This document shows, piece after piece, positions 40,445 through 52,989 of a stretch of DNA of 64,000 nt; within the stretch, counting starts at the first letter, position 1, and each line of letters opens with the position of its first letter. The notes beneath the pieces are model-generated. The model made no database searches and was not told the origin of the DNA. It saw only the letters and a list, made by a program, of their open reading frames with translations. This stretch comes from Ligula intestinalis. Its lineage: Eukaryota > Platyhelminthes > Cestoda > Diphyllobothriidea > Diphyllobothriidae. The position numbers and the translations under genes are program-made. The stretch is from positions 86,011,385 through 86,075,384 of the forward strand of contig JAYGXS010000002.1 of assembly GCA_036362985.1 (NCBI GenBank), read 5' to 3'.

Positions 40445-40610
40445 AGTCTTATGTATAAATTGTCGGAAATTGGAATGAGAGGAAACCTGCTGGTATGAAT
40501 CACTGATTTTCTCACGGGGCGATCGCAAACTATGTGCATTGATGACTCGAAGTCAACGCATGCATCTTTTCTGACTGGCGTCCGTCAAGGCTCTGTTTTA
40601 GGGCCACTGC
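40445..40610 (+). pseudogene. LINE family 1 RT fragment (host element, part 1)
   Basis: It matches 59,405-59,580: KLSEIGMRGNLLV, TDFLTGRSQTMCIDDSKS, SGVRQGSVLGPLLFF-like frame with one stop. It ends inside the RT just before IYINDCV, where family 3 sequence begins. It continues at 42,855. Confidence 0.8.
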
Positions 40611-40611
40611 T

Positions 40612-42850
40612 CTTCTTTATCTTTATGTATGTTTATTATGCCAGTTTACAGATAATTTTAAAAATTTGGTAAAGCACCTCTTGGGTGCCTTCCAAAACCT
40701 CGAAGACAGAAAAAACCTAAAACAAACTCCCTCTTTTGCAGCCAGTATTGTTTTGGTTCAATTTTGTGTTTTTCTAATACTGGGCGAGATAGGGAGTTTG
40801 TTTCAAGTGAAAAAACCTGACTTCAAAGGTACGATACGAACGTAATATACGTACAGTTGTAAACTGAGTTGAAACATCAGCAGGAAAAAAGTTGCATATA
40901 GTTTAGGGATATAAGATGTGCACGGGGAGGGTTAGCACAAAAACACAGTGTTCTCAGTCTTCCTTCGATGTTTGTCAGAAAAATTTGAGTGCTGTCGGCT
41001 GAAGGTTTAGCAGATTGCGGGCTGCAGTTTCAGCAGCATTATGGTCAGCATGAAGCAAGGCAGGGTTCAAGGTCAACGAACGTCATCAGAGTGAAAGAGA
41101 GATTCCACTGAGTAAGGACCCAAAATTCGTGAAAGTCGTCCTGAGTGTAGAAAAATAGTGATAGCTCTCTTAAACATAGGGTAGCTTTGCTGGTTTTAAT
41201 ATTTCTGGGCAGCTTATTCCAAATTTAAATGGCGTTTTCTAAAAATAATTGCCGACACTTAACTATGTATGCCATAGGAAGAAATAACAATGCATCTCGA
41301 TGACTGGCGCGCCGAGAGTGCTCGAGCTGCCACATTTTACTGAGAGGATAAAAGGTTTGGCCATTCAAAAGTTTTAATAGTTAAAATAGACCCTTCTGCA
41401 ATCTACGAAGCCACAGGGGATCCAGGTTTATAAGTTCGCACCTTTGTTGGTGGGCTAATATATGGTGTTCTGTAGTGAAAACTCTTCTTGTGAAGAAGTG
41501 CTGCACCGTTTTTTTTCTTGCGTTTATTAGGGCACCAAAGACTGAATAGGAGCAAATAGTATTGAAGACTAGGTCTCACGTACATATTATAAAAGTTAGT
41601 TCTAACCTTCATGGTATTAATATTTCTAAGGATATATCCAGTGGTTCGGTGTGCTTTCGAGACTATCAGGGCACAGTGCTCTGATAAATTAAAACTATAA
41701 GAATAGGACATGCCCAAATCCTTGAATACTCCTGGGAATTTAGTTCGTAGCCTTCTTTGCTTAATTTCGGTTGACGATCGTCGCCTAAAACCATAACGGC
41801 ACATTTGTGCCATGAAAGGTTGAGGTGTCATGTGCAACACCACTGGGCGAAGGCCTGGAGATCCCTTTTTATCAGCTCGAGCACGATGTTGCAATCTGCC
41901 GGATTATATTGTTAAGCGACGTTTTAACCATCAGCGTACATGAAGAGTCTACCATACTGTAAACAATCTGGAACGTCGTTGCCAAAAAGGCAAAATAGGA
42001 GCGGCCCTATTACACTACCCTGTATAACCCCACTCCTCACATGCGTGAGGTTGGAGATAACATTGGAAATTTTAGCTCGTTGTGTGCGAGCATCCCAATA
42101 GGAAGATATTTAGTTCAGAAGCTTGCTACTTATGCAGAAAGAGGTCAGTTTAGAAGGAGGAGGTTATGATTGACCCGATCTAAGGCCTTAGTAAAATTAA
42201 AATCACTGGTATAAAGGGCAATACCGCTGTCTCTAGATTGTAGCACATAAGCAAAGAAAGAGAGCTGGCAGGTGTGACAAGATTTTTTTCGAGAAATTTT
42301 GATTAAATAGCGCTAAGCAGGCTGTTTTCTGTCAAGTTACGCATCATCTTTTCGTGGATCAAGGTCTCCAAGATCTTCAAAGGCTGCGGGAATGTATTTA
42401 TTGGCCTCAAGTTGTCGAATGTCATCGATCAGCCATGCTTGCGAACAGGCATTATGTGCGATTCCTTCCACAACGACGGAAACGTTCCGCGCTCAAGAGC
42501 AAGATTCAATATCTTACACAAAATACACGGAAAAAATCATTCGCTTCATTTTTTAGAAGGCTAACTGGAACGCCTTCTGGTCCTCGAGTATAAGGTTGAC
42601 GATAACGACGGATGGCTACGGCACGTCTCAAACGGTAAAACTTATGGTTTCAAGGACGGCACCTGTCCAAACCCGGATAGCCGGAAGTGCGGCGAACGAG
42701 TTTGCACTAAAAGTTTTGGACAGGAATGCATTGAAACTGTCGGCAGTCAACTAAGCATCAAATATGGAGTTTCATTTGGCGTCTTGAATTATGGGGTGCT
42801 GCGCTTTCCTCTGCGCTTTGGCTGTGCGCGAAAAAAGTTTCACAACACGA
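40612..42850 (-). mobile_element. LINE family 3, 5'-truncated copy nested in a family 1 LINE
   Basis: It is colinear with 30,670-32,900 of the longer family 3 element, covering the 3' UTR and the RT half of ORF2, with many stops. Recognisable frames include GVFKDLGMSYSYSFNLSEHC, ALIVSKAHRTTGYILRN and NMYVRPSLQY. The 3' end retains GTTTATTATGCC without the ATT repeats. The junction at 42,850 is 'CACAACA|CGACTGTG', where host family 1 sequence resumes. Confidence 0.85.
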
Positions 42851-42854
42851 CTGT

Positions 42855-43072
42855 GCCGACCACCTGGGCTGCAGCGCCATCATGTTTGCCGAGGAGGTCA
42901 AACTCGAGAGAGCCATCAGGTCTGACGCCGATAGGAAAGCATTTCAAGAGCGTCTCAATCGACTAAGCAGCTGGCTCCGCACAAGAAGGACTAATGAGGA
43001 GGACGATTCCTTACAATACCTCCTCGATGGGCACCTGATGTTAAATGTGGACGAACAAAAAGACCCTTCAAG
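42855..43072 (+). pseudogene. LINE family 1 RT fragment (host element, part 2)
   Basis: It matches 59,588-59,685 and the region after it: CSAIMFAEEVKLE (FADD altered to FAEE), RAIRSDADRKAFQERLNRLS, RTRRTNEEDDSLQYLLDGH, NVDEQKD. It stops at GAACAAAAAGACCC, where a family 2 element is inserted. Confidence 0.8.
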
Positions 43073-43635
43073 ATCACAGTCGATATTTCCCCTCGCTCAT
43101 CCTAGGACATTTCTACATCGATATCCCCCATCAATTTCGATCTAGGATATTGTGGCTGCAACCGTACGTATAGATTATTTTCCTGCGTCTCTGGAATTAT
43201 TTTTTCTGCGTGGACGATCTTTTGAAGTCGGCATTTAAGAAGATTTTGTTTTCCAACCAATTCTACTGAGACGCAATCTCTTTAAACCGAACTCAAGCTC
43301 TTCAAACCAACAAATTCGTGGCCTGGTAAAATAAATCGTCAAAATCTGAATATTCTCGAGACCTTCAAAGGCCGAGTCGTTTCCCAATATTGAATACAAT
43401 TTTCAAATAAATTTAAAGAGCTTGCCAAAAAATAGCTACAGTATTTGTTAAGGTTACGCTGATTATTTGTTGTAAGTCATAATCTGAAAATCATACCGAC
43501 TGGTTTTTTCTGAACAAAATAACTTAAACAGTTTGTTAAACAATTTAAAGGAATTTTAACAACCAGCTGCGGTAAAATCATATAGGCTGAATTTTTCTAA
43601 ATAATCTTACATATAAAGCAGATTTAATCAAAATT

Positions 43636-44870
43636 ATGAGAACGAAAATTATAGCTCATCGTAAGATATCTGCTCCCAGACCCAAGCGGTGCCTGACCAC
43701 GCCTACTAGTCAATGCCTTGATATCAACATGCAGCCCATTGTCAAGACTAAGAAAATTGATTTATCTGCATTACAGAACTGTAATGACTTCATGATAAGG
43801 TTTGGTTCTGTTTTGTCAATACTAGGCAATCTGTTTGATGGTAAGTTATCAGATGCGCCCTTCCATGATTGTAAAAAGTTAGACTCCCTCGTCCATCTTA
43901 TAACCACGGAAGCTTTTGATAGACAAAAGCAAAGCTTTAACTTTATACTAAAAAATGCCACCATATAAAGTCGCCCTTTGGATATTGCAAAATATTTTCT
44001 ATCTCCGAGTGGTTTCAACTACAAAATTGCAGAAACCAAATGCCTCCAATCGCTTAGCAAAAACCCGCCCATCCTAGTTAAATTGTTTTCACCGATCGAG
44101 GTGGACTCAATCTTTGCTCAACGAGGTCACATTTCCTGATATTTAGAAATGACTAAAAGTTTCCTCTGTCGAGATCTTACACCAATTGAGCGAAGAAATG
44201 TGGCTCTCCAGTCCAATAGACCGATGACTTCTCAGCCTAATATTCCTAAATCTGTTAGTTGTCCCGATAGGGTAAATGCACTCGCTAATCCTCCTCCGCA
44301 TACCTGGCCATACACCCACTCACGTCAGTGCACCCGTTATACCTGCCTCCGAGATGTCTATATACAGTCCCGTAACCGTCAGTACACCTGCTATTCCTAC
44401 ATACCGAATGTCTAGTAATAGGCTCATAAACATCAGTGCACCAGTAAGCCCTTCCCTCTTGATGTCGGGATTGTCAAGGCCCGCCGCTCCGTCATCTACT
44501 ACGATTAAGACTAGTCTAAATACATTCTCTGTCCAACGATCGATAAATTCCGCTGCCTCTCACTCAACAACAAGCTCATCAAAAATGTCACCAACACCGT
44601 CAAAAGCGTTTAGGCCAAGCGCTTCCCCACCACAACCTAGCTCCTCCCTTGACCGTGGGAGTCATATTATTCCCCCGTATAATGCGTTATTAAACAAGCC
44701 GGGCCCGAACCACGGAAAATTTAATTTGCACGGCAGTAACCCAAACTGGTATAGTTTTAAATCTTACCGGAGTTGCCGTACAGAACATTCACTGATTAAG
44801 ACCACTAGTCCTTATGCGAGCGGCCCCAACACTAATTTTATGTCACCATTCCCCCTATCAGTTTCTTGAC
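43636..44870 (+). pseudogene. LINE family 2 ORF1, frameshifted
   Basis: The N-terminal domain is KIDLSALQNCNDFMIRFGSV, LFDGKLSD, KLDSLVHLITTEAFDRQKQS, homologous to 53,531 and 60,779 copies. After a stop at 43,966-43,968 the RRM-like part continues (GFNYKIAETKCLQSLSKNPP, ILVKLFS), then DLTPIERRNV. A long Pro/Ser/Thr-rich tail in a shifted frame (to 44,870) comes last. It has at least two stops and one frameshift. Confidence 0.7.
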
Positions 44871-45129
44871 ACATCCTGTACCACCCAAACCTGCAAACTT
44901 CTACATGCCTTCTCGCCTCCCCCCATTCCTCCCAAACGCCCCAGAAGCTTATTTTGGTTTATCCTCTCCTCATTTTTCCCTGCCAGAAAGCGAGGCCCCT
45001 AGATATCTCAGACCTTATCAGCCATCCATTATTGGCTACCCGTATGCTAAAAGCTCCATACCCGTCAGTACTTATTCCACAAATAATAACGGCCTACAGT
45101 TTGCCTACCCACCCTCAAATTCTTTTTGA

Positions 45130-47620
45130 TGAATAACATTAGCCAAAGTCCTGTCATTCAAAACACACTAGATGTCATATTGCTGAATGCCAGGTCTGTT
45201 ATAAATAAAATGGCTCAACTGCGAGCTATTGCTTTTGAGACGACACCCAATGTTATATGCATAACAGAATCTTGAACCCATCCAATCATTTCTGACTCCT
45301 CCCTTATCATAGACGAGTATGACTTTTATCTGCACGATTGAATTAATAAGCGTGGTGGTGGTTGTCTTCTCTATATTAGAACGTCATTTAGGCACTTTCC
45401 GTTTTATCTAAATAGCATGTCCTTCTCTGCAAATAACTGTTTCACTTCTATCATCCTGTCGTACCTATCATGCGTTTGACCTCGCAGATATTAGCTCAAT
45501 CAACAATTTTCTTGATTCATTAGATTGGCAGAACCTCTCCTAAATTAATGACGCTGCATATCTTTCTGAACTCATGTCGGTCGTTCCTAATAAAATGCTG
45601 GAATTTGTGCCAACTAAAATTGTGAAACCCTACACACCAGAATCGACCGTTCCTCATTTCTTTTGCCCAGACTAAAGAAATTGAGGAGAGAGCTGAAAGA
45701 TCTATCTACTAGTTCGCTGTCTGTGCATCTAAGGATCGCAGAGATGTTCGAACTAGCGTCAAAGATTCATCTTGCACGTGACCAGCACGGGGAATCTTGT
45801 GCCCTGAGCGAGTCAAACTCTGCAAAATCGGTTGCACAACTGTTTCGTCGTAGGCCCTCTACAAAACGAGGAATTGAAATCCCCCCATTGCTGAATGAAA
45901 ATAAAACATTTGAACTAGATGAGTCTGATAAGGCTAAATTATTCAATGCTTTCGTTGCGAAGCATTTTACGACAGAATTCGAACCGGTCCCGTCGTGTCA
46001 ACCATACTCAGACAATACTCTCGGGAACATTGATTTCTCCATAGAATTAATTCGAAAACATATAATTTGTCTAAAAAAGTCGCACTTTTTGGGAACTGAT
46101 GGTATCCCCAATTCAGTTATCAAAAGAGTGTCGACCATTAAAAAATTACTTAGCCATATATTTTCAGTCTATCTCTTAAATGGTTAATTTCCTGACACTT
46201 GGAAGACATCCATTATACTTCCAGTCATTAAATCAGGATCTCGTTCGGACATAAATAACTACCGCGGTGTTCATAAAACCCCGGCCCTGGCTAAACTTCT
46301 GAAAAAGATAATTTTTAATCGAATTCTCGATTTTTGACTAAAAAATAAGCTTTTAAGTGGCTCGCAGCATGCTTTTCTACCCGGAAGATCATGCGAGACG
46401 TGTCACTTAGCTTTTCTTAACCACGTCACTTCCCTCCATAACGAGCAGCAATCCGTGGTTGCTATCTACTTTTACCTGAGCAAAGCCTTCGACAAGGTAC
46501 CGCACAGACGGCTTCTGGTAAAATTGGAAGCCATTGGCATCCGTCCCCCTCTCCTCGACTTCATCGGCTCCTTCTTGTCTAACCGCAGCCAGAAGGTCCT
46601 AGTAGGTAATAGTTACTATACTTCTCAGCTGATAACGAGTGGCGTTTTTCAAGGCACTGTCTTGGGTCCTTTACTCTTCATTCTATACATAAACGAAATT
46701 TCGACTGTTCTAAAAAATTTACACAATCTCATTTATGCAGACGACCTCAAATGCATATACTCGTTTTCTAAGGACACGGCAAGTATATGCGTTGATGATA
46801 TAAATGCGGACCTACTTAGACTCTCACGTTGGGGTGCTACCTGGCAGATGGAATTCTCTCCATCCAAGTGTAGTTTCATGTGTTTCGGTCCCGCTAAGCT
46901 TCCCCGTCCCCTAGTATTTCAAAATACTCCAATTTTAGAACGATCCACTATAAAAGACTTAGGTCTAAGCTACAAAAATAAACTAGCATTGTCACCTCAT
47001 GCGGATCAAATATCTGCGAGGGCTGCACAGATATTTGGTTTTATATCACACAATTTCTCCCTGCTGGAAATAAAGTTAAAACTTTATCGCATGTACGTTC
47101 TACCCATTCTAGAATACTGCTGTCTCCTCTTTGGTCTAATGAATGCTTCTGACCGCGGTAAGAGTTAAAATGTACAGAGGGTATTTATTCGCAAAATATT
47201 CACTCTTCCTCGATCCATTATTTCTTATACGGAGAGATGTCAGTTAGCGAACATGACAAGTCTTTGAGTCAGAAGACTCGAAGCGGGCCTCTGCTTCTTT
47301 TTTTGCGTTAATTCTACCCCTAACCTCCCACGAATCGACTCTTTTATACCCGCAGATAGACTTTATGCCACTAGTAATTCATCCAGGATTATTGCACCAC
47401 CGTTTAGCTCCACATCGAACCATTCTCGCTTCTTTGCCTCAAAATATGCCTTCCTCTGGAATAATATTCCCCTCTAAATTAGGCCATCGTCTAACTCAAC
47501 AGTTTTTAAGTCAAATTATGTTAACACTTAACTTCGGAAGATATAAAGTCCTTGTTATCCGTCTCCTTCCCAAACAAACAACTTTTGGACTCTGAAAAGG
47601 GTCCCCCTGGTATCTGAGGT
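45130..47620 (+). pseudogene. LINE family 2 ORF2, broken with an endonuclease deletion
   Basis: The endonuclease starts VILLNARSVINKMAQLRAIA, ICITES and KRGGGCLLYIRTSF, then jumps near 45,470 from ILSYLSC to FDLADISSINNF, so its catalytic GDFN and SDH blocks are deleted. The RT follows: PRLKKLRREL, LGTDGIPNSVIKR, NNYRGVHKTPALAKLLKKII, HAFLPGRSCETCHLAF, SKAFDKVPHRR, SGVFQGTVLGPLLF, IYADDLKCIYSF and MYVLPILEYCC. Several stops occur (for example ILDF-stop). YADD is intact. Tail residues run to about 47,600. Confidence 0.85.
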
Positions 47621-48418
47621 GGTTATGTTTAGATACAATTTTTTCCATATATGATTATTTCTTCCTCTTTTGCGTGATATTTGCAACGATGTTTTGTCCA
47701 CTTCTTTATCCAGTCATCATTGCCGTTTCTCCATTCTCCGTTTTACAACCCTGACAATAGGCTTCATGGTCTTTAGTCATGCCCATGGCGGTTCTGCTAT
47801 TTTCGCCAGCTCATCGCTGGACTCAACAGTCTACAAGGTCACATCTCCGGCATTTCGTTGATGATCAGGTGACCTCTGCGGTTCACTCTCTTGTCGACCC
47901 TGTTGTCCGTGATGGCCTTCTCCGGTTTCACCTCCCTGATGGTTGATCATGAAGCCCGTCGGGCGGTGTTACAATGGTGAACGACAGCCTCTGCTGTTAT
48001 ATGGTTTCTCCAATTACAAGAAGCGTTTCCAACCCTCATACGTTCCGATCAACAGTCCTGTCTCATTTGCACTACAATCAATCCTCTCAACCAACCGCCC
48101 TAATTTTGTTGAAGCAGTTTTTTCTCCTACGTTTTGTTTTTTTTTTAAGCGGGGGTTCGCTGAACTCCAGCCCAGCTTCAATGGTAGGAGTTTTTTTCAC
48201 TGCTTCCTCCTTAGTTCACCATGCATTGACTACTCTTTTTAAACGAGGATATTTTGGTGAATATGAATTCATCTACCAGCACTACTAAATGCTACCGCTG
48301 TCTATGTGGTTGTTTCATGGAGAACAGCATTTATCAACTTTGTATTTATATTTCCACAGCCCTTAGTTTGCAATGACGAGGCTCTCTGGGCCTTAAATAT
48401 AAAATGTATTCATTTATT

Positions 48419-48692
48419 TATTCTAATAAATCCCCCGCTTAAACAATCTTCACAGGGTCTAAAGGCAGCTAAATGCGCAACACAGGTGCTGTTTGCGGTT
48501 ATTCGGGTGTTCGTCACCATCCACAAGGAGCTCTTCAGGAAAACGTTCTTAGCGTTTGTTCGGTTTTACCTGGAGTATGCCGTCCAGGCCTGGCTATCAT
48601 GGTGCAAGAAGGATTACCTGAACTACGAAGATGGTTAAGAATCTTGTTCATCTGCCTTATGACAACAGACTGACCGAACTTGATCTTTTCTC
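48419..48692 (+). pseudogene. LINE family 1 fragment (host element, part 3)
   Basis: It begins exactly where family 1 part 2 was interrupted. Residues include LKAAKCATQVLFAV, IHKELFRKTFLAFVRFYLEY, AVQAWLSWCKKDYL and LTELDLF. At about 48,692 it switches to CTCCCTGCTAAAATAAAGTT, a family 2 sequence (compare 47,067-47,085), after only a few shared bases. Confidence 0.8.
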
Positions 48693-48730
48693 CCTGCTAA
48701 AATAAAGTTAAAACGTAATCACATGTATGT

Positions 48731-49249
48731 TTGAAATTTATATTTTTTAGCACTATCTGTAAAAGTTAATTTTGAAAAAATAAAAATTCAAAAAATAATT
48801 TAGCAATATGCACAAGTAGACGGAGAATGTCGCAATAATTTCAGCAGAAATTGTCCTTTTGGGGCAACATTTAGCAACGTTATGCAGGTAATTTTGAACT
48901 AAAAACGAAAACTTGTGGCAGGAAAAAAAAGCTCTTACAGTGAAAATGGAGACAGTGTTCAACGGGCCTCCATGTTTAAAAGATGTGTAAGAGAAAAAAA
49001 ACTGCTTATGGAGATAGTAGTAGGAACATAGTAGTAAAGCAGATATAGGTGTGGGTGTTCTGATGAAGGTGAGTAGTTAACGAAACTGCAGAATTTTAGA
49101 CTGAGTACTTCCGCGTGGCTTCGTTTGATTCAGCGGTGGTTAATGGAAACATCTAGGTTCTCGGGAGACACGAGACAAAGAGAATAGTTTCAAGCGGATC
49201 TCCTAAATTCTCAATGATCCTTTCTTGGAATCATGGAAATAAGCTGCTC
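48731..49249. other. No clear gene; possible 3' UTR of the adjacent minus LINE
   Basis: AT-rich. It may be the 3' UTR of the family 2 copy at 49,250-52,870, but the usual GGGCCTTAAA tail was not found. Confidence 0.3.
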
Positions 49250-51405
49250 GGAAAAGATGAAGAGAAGAGAAGGTTCATAGAATCAGTGTTAAGCTAAATG
49301 TGCAGTCTCCGTTTGAAAGCAGACAGTCTAGTTAACGACCTTATTTCGATTGGCAAGTTATTCCAAAGAAAGCTATATCTGGAAGCAAAAACAAAGAGCG
49401 TTTACATGAGGAAGATGCAGGAGGAAGTATAACAAGTGCCGAGTTCCTTAGGTTGTAGGGACGGCTGACGGGGGTAATGACAGAAGTCCTGGGTAAATTT
49501 GTGCAATTATTAAGCCGACAAATGAGACAAAAGCCAGCTTCCAATCTTCTGACCCAAACAAACCTTAGTTTTGTTAATTGACATCTATTTGAGTAACAAG
49601 TATTAGAAGCTGTCGGATACAGCAGTTTTCATGTGTAATTTTTTTGAATTTGTTCAATTTTTGAACGGCCTACTTCATTCATGAGACCGAAAAAAGGGCA
49701 GCAGTATTCTAAGATGAGAAGCACGAACATACGATAAAGTCTTAATTTCATTTCAGGAAGATAGAACTTATGAGGAATAAAGCCACAAATCTGTGCGGCT
49801 TTGGCTGTAATTCTATCGGCGTGAGGAGAAAGGTCTAATTTATTGGTGTAGCTTAATCCTAGGTCCTTGATACTGGAACATTCAGTCATTGGGTAACCTT
49901 AAGAAACAGGGTATGGCAGCCTTTCAGGCCCAAAGCACATGAATCGGCACTAAGGAGGTGAGAACTCCATCTGCCATGTTGAGCTGCACGTCGAAGGAGC
50001 GTGTAGATCCAAATGAATTTGTTCTAGGCATCTCGCGGCCGTAGAGTTAGCGAAGGAGTTAACACACTTGAGATCATCTGCATAAATATAAGATTGGGAG
50101 TGTTTAACACTAAATGAAATATCATTTATGTAAAGCAATAAGAGTAGAGGACCTAGCATGGTACCTTGAAGGACACCACTCAAAATTGCGGTAGGAGTAG
50201 AGTAGGAGGATCCCACTAAGACCTTTTGTTGTCGATTTGAAAGATAAGATCGGACGAAGTCAGTAAGAGGTTTACGAAATCCTATAGCCTCTAGATTGGG
50301 TAGGAGCCTCCTGTGAGGAACTTTATCAAATGCTTTACTGAGGTCAAAATCGGTAACTGCCACGGATAGATGACCATTACGAAGAGAAGTAAGTAGATTT
50401 AGAAACGACATGTGGCATGTTTGACAAGATCGGGCTGGTAAAAAGCCATGCTGTGGGGAGCTGAGAATGCTATTGTTTATGCCAAAATCAGTACTTTTTT
50501 GGCAATTAGTTTTTCAAAGAGTTAAGCCAGAGAGGGCGTTTTATGAACACCGCGATAATTGTGAATATCTTATCGGGAACCAGATTTAAATACGGGAATT
50601 ATAAAAGAAGTTTTCCAGCTGTCCGGAAAAAAGTCATTTTCAAGAAACACTGAAAATAACTTACTCAGTAAAGGTGGGAAATCTCATAATTGTTTCATGA
50701 GTGAGCTTGGAATGTTATCAGTTCCAACCGAATGTGAATTTTTAAGATTACTGATTTGTTTTTGAATACAAGCGGGTGAGAAATTAAGGGTACTGAGATT
50801 TGAATCACACAGCAGGGGGATTGCAGGAGTGGGGCTAGTTTCGGTGGTAAAGAACTTGGCAAAGAATGAATTAAGAAAAGCTGCTTTATCCAACTTCTCT
50901 GTAACAAAATGATTGTTGCCATTGAGTAAGGGTGGAATGACTTTCTGAAGTTTAGCCGACGACCAAAGACGGAAGGCTTTAGCAACTGATCTAGAAGTAT
51001 TCGCATTACTGAATGCTGTGGCCTCCCTACGCCTATCTCGTGCAAGCCTTATTTTAAGCGCTCATTAAAATATTTGTGCTATTCTTAAGTAAACTGATAA
51101 AGAGCTATTAGACGTATCCTTAAGTTGATTTGTAATTTCTTAAGTTTATTTTGGAGAAAATGTGGCACATTAGAAGAAGTTGGACGAGATTTAAAAATCC
51201 TAAGTGGGATAAGAGCCTAAATATTTTCTGTAAGGTTTTGCAATAGCTCCTAGACAAACTAGGGCTCGTAAGTTGAACATATGCAATGCCAATCTAGGGC
51301 ACTTACGAAATCATTTATTAATTCATGGTTCACGTTACCAAAGTCAAGGTTATTGCATTTTACATCGGGCTTTTTAGAAAGTGAGACTGGAAAACAACAG
51401 TAAAC

Positions 51406-52137
51406 TTAGGCATGTTCACTTGTGAAAATATCATGATGGAAATTCATAAAAAGAGGGTGGACATAATTTGTAAAAATTAAATCTAATATGTCGTCATTTC
51501 TGGTCACTGAACTGACATGTTGTGACATGTTTGAAAAGTAAATAGTGTCAAACGATTTCTGAAATCTTGGTGGACATGTATTTGAATGCCAGTCAATGTC
51601 TGGCAGATTAAAATCACCTATAATTATTCTGACATCGAATTGAGTCGCTGCAACTTTTTCAAACATTTCACACAGCTGCATTACATTACTTGAGTTAGTG
51701 GGAGGATTGTAGACACACCCAATTATCGCTTTTTTATTGTGTGGCAGGATGACTGAAATAAGACAAAAATTTCCAGAAAATGACGAAATGCTCAGGTGAT
51801 ACCGGAAATGTACAAAGCATGATTTAATATAAAGAAGGCTACCACCGCCACGCTTTTCAGTGCGGTCTTGTTTGTACAAACTATAATTATCTATGGCGAG
51901 TGTCGAGTCAGAAATAAGAGAGTGTGTCCAAGATTCAATGACACAGAGCACATCTGGATCAAGCTCAAATGCTACTGTTTTAAGTTCTGTCATCTTAATA
52001 ACAGCTGATCTCGCATTGACTGAGACTATACTGAGCATATCCTTCAAATTCAGGTTACGCTCGTCAGTATTTATAAAAAAGGAAAACTTGGTGGCGGAAA
52101 GGGAAACGGCATGGGAGAAACAAAAGGCGAAAGGCAA
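51406..52137 (-). pseudogene. LINE family 2 endonuclease domain
   Basis: An open frame of 243 codons: FFINTDERNLNLKDMLSIVS, VNARSAVIKMTEL, CVIESW, EKRGGGSLLYIKS, VYNPPTNSS, IIGDFNLPDIDW, DDILDLIFTN and FTSEHA then a stop. The SDH catalytic triplet is changed to SEH, and the next codon is a stop where the sister copy at 55,530 has Leu (TSDHALIQ). Otherwise the domain is complete. Confidence 0.8.
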
Positions 52138-52756
52138 ACTGGCTCTGGTCTACAGGTTGTCAAGTAATTATTATCAAATGAACTGTGCAGATTGTTGAAA
52201 GGCATATAAGAGGGGGATCCATAGAATGGACGGCTGAAGTGTGGCATGGGAAAACCAGGAGGGGGTACGAAAATAGGATTTTGACGCATTATATCATAAT
52301 TTGACGGAAAATTTGCCTTTGAAAATTGCACGACTGGTTTTGAAAACGGTTAATTTTATAAGCTGGCTGAATTATTTGGGGATGTTGATGAGGTTTGGGG
52401 ATAAAAAATGCGCTAGCTTGAGCGGTTGGGTCTTTGTTAGATACTGAGTTACTATCGGTAATCATATTGCCGAATTTTCAAACTGACGTAGATTAACTAG
52501 GGGCGTTCATAGGTTTAGCGGAATTTAAAGCTATCACAGACGTGGTTGGCTTAGAAGGAGAACGACTTGACGAGGCTACAATCTCACTCGAATCACGAGT
52601 AAGATGAATGGGAGAAGAATAAGGGGAAACTGACATTGATCCAGAGGGATGTGGGCTTACCCGAGCGGGAGGGCCGGCCTCAGCGACAACTTTTGGTTTT
52701 GTTGAACCACAGCCAGGGTTCTCATTTGCTACTTTTGATAAAACCCGACGCTCCAT
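52071..52756 (-). pseudogene. LINE family 2 ORF1 Pro/Ser-rich C-terminal half
   Basis: Two frames: MERRVLSKVANENPGCG with SPHPSGSMSVSPYSSP (52,756-52,493), and NPIFVPPPGFPMPHFSRP with MPFPFPPPSFPFL then a stop (52,331-52,071). The stop overlaps the endonuclease frame, which is already open 60 bases upstream. Low-complexity Pro-rich tails are shared by all family 2 ORF1 copies. Confidence 0.65.
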
Positions 52757-52989
52757 TGGCGTTTTATCCCTGCATACGTTAATTTTGTTTTCCTTTAAAA
52801 AGTTGACTGACTGCTCATGAGCAATTCGATTTTCCGCAGCTAAATAAATTTTAAAATTTTAATGGGATTTTATCGTATCCTGTCGATTTTATTGGCATAA
52901 TTGTTGTTCATAATTGGATTTTCTAACCCCTAAGCCACCCCACAAACCAGTGGTCGTTTTCCTTGACTACAGGTGAAAATATAAAGTTT

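Larger units (their letters stand above)
43075..48418 (+). mobile_element. LINE family 2, long copy nested in a family 1 LINE
   Basis: It comprises a 5' region (43,075-43,635), ORF1 (43,636-44,870), ORF2 (about 45,150-47,600), a 3' UTR, and the terminal TTTGCAATGACGAGGCTCTC, TGGGCCTTAAATATAAAATG tail at 48,368-48,418. Family 1 sequence flanks it: GAACAAAAAGACCC on the left, and TCTAATAAATCCCCCGCTTA on the right. Both ORFs are broken. The stretch 47,640-48,100 has no recognised similarity and is taken as 3' UTR. Confidence 0.8.
49250..52870 (-). mobile_element. LINE family 2, minus-strand copy
   Basis: Reading down: ORF1 C-terminal half (52,870-52,075), endonuclease (52,137-51,406), RT (51,045-49,629), C-terminus (49,544-49,260). 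The RRM-like half of ORF1 is absent, so the copy is 5' truncated. The RT includes LNSFFAKFFTTE, VGTDNIPSSLMKQL, LSKAFDKVPHRRLLPNLEAI, SGVLQGTMLGPLLLLLYIND, IYADDLKCVNSF and LRLYRMFVLLILEYCC, in several frames. It lies back to back with the plus-strand copy starting at about 52,990. Confidence 0.82.
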
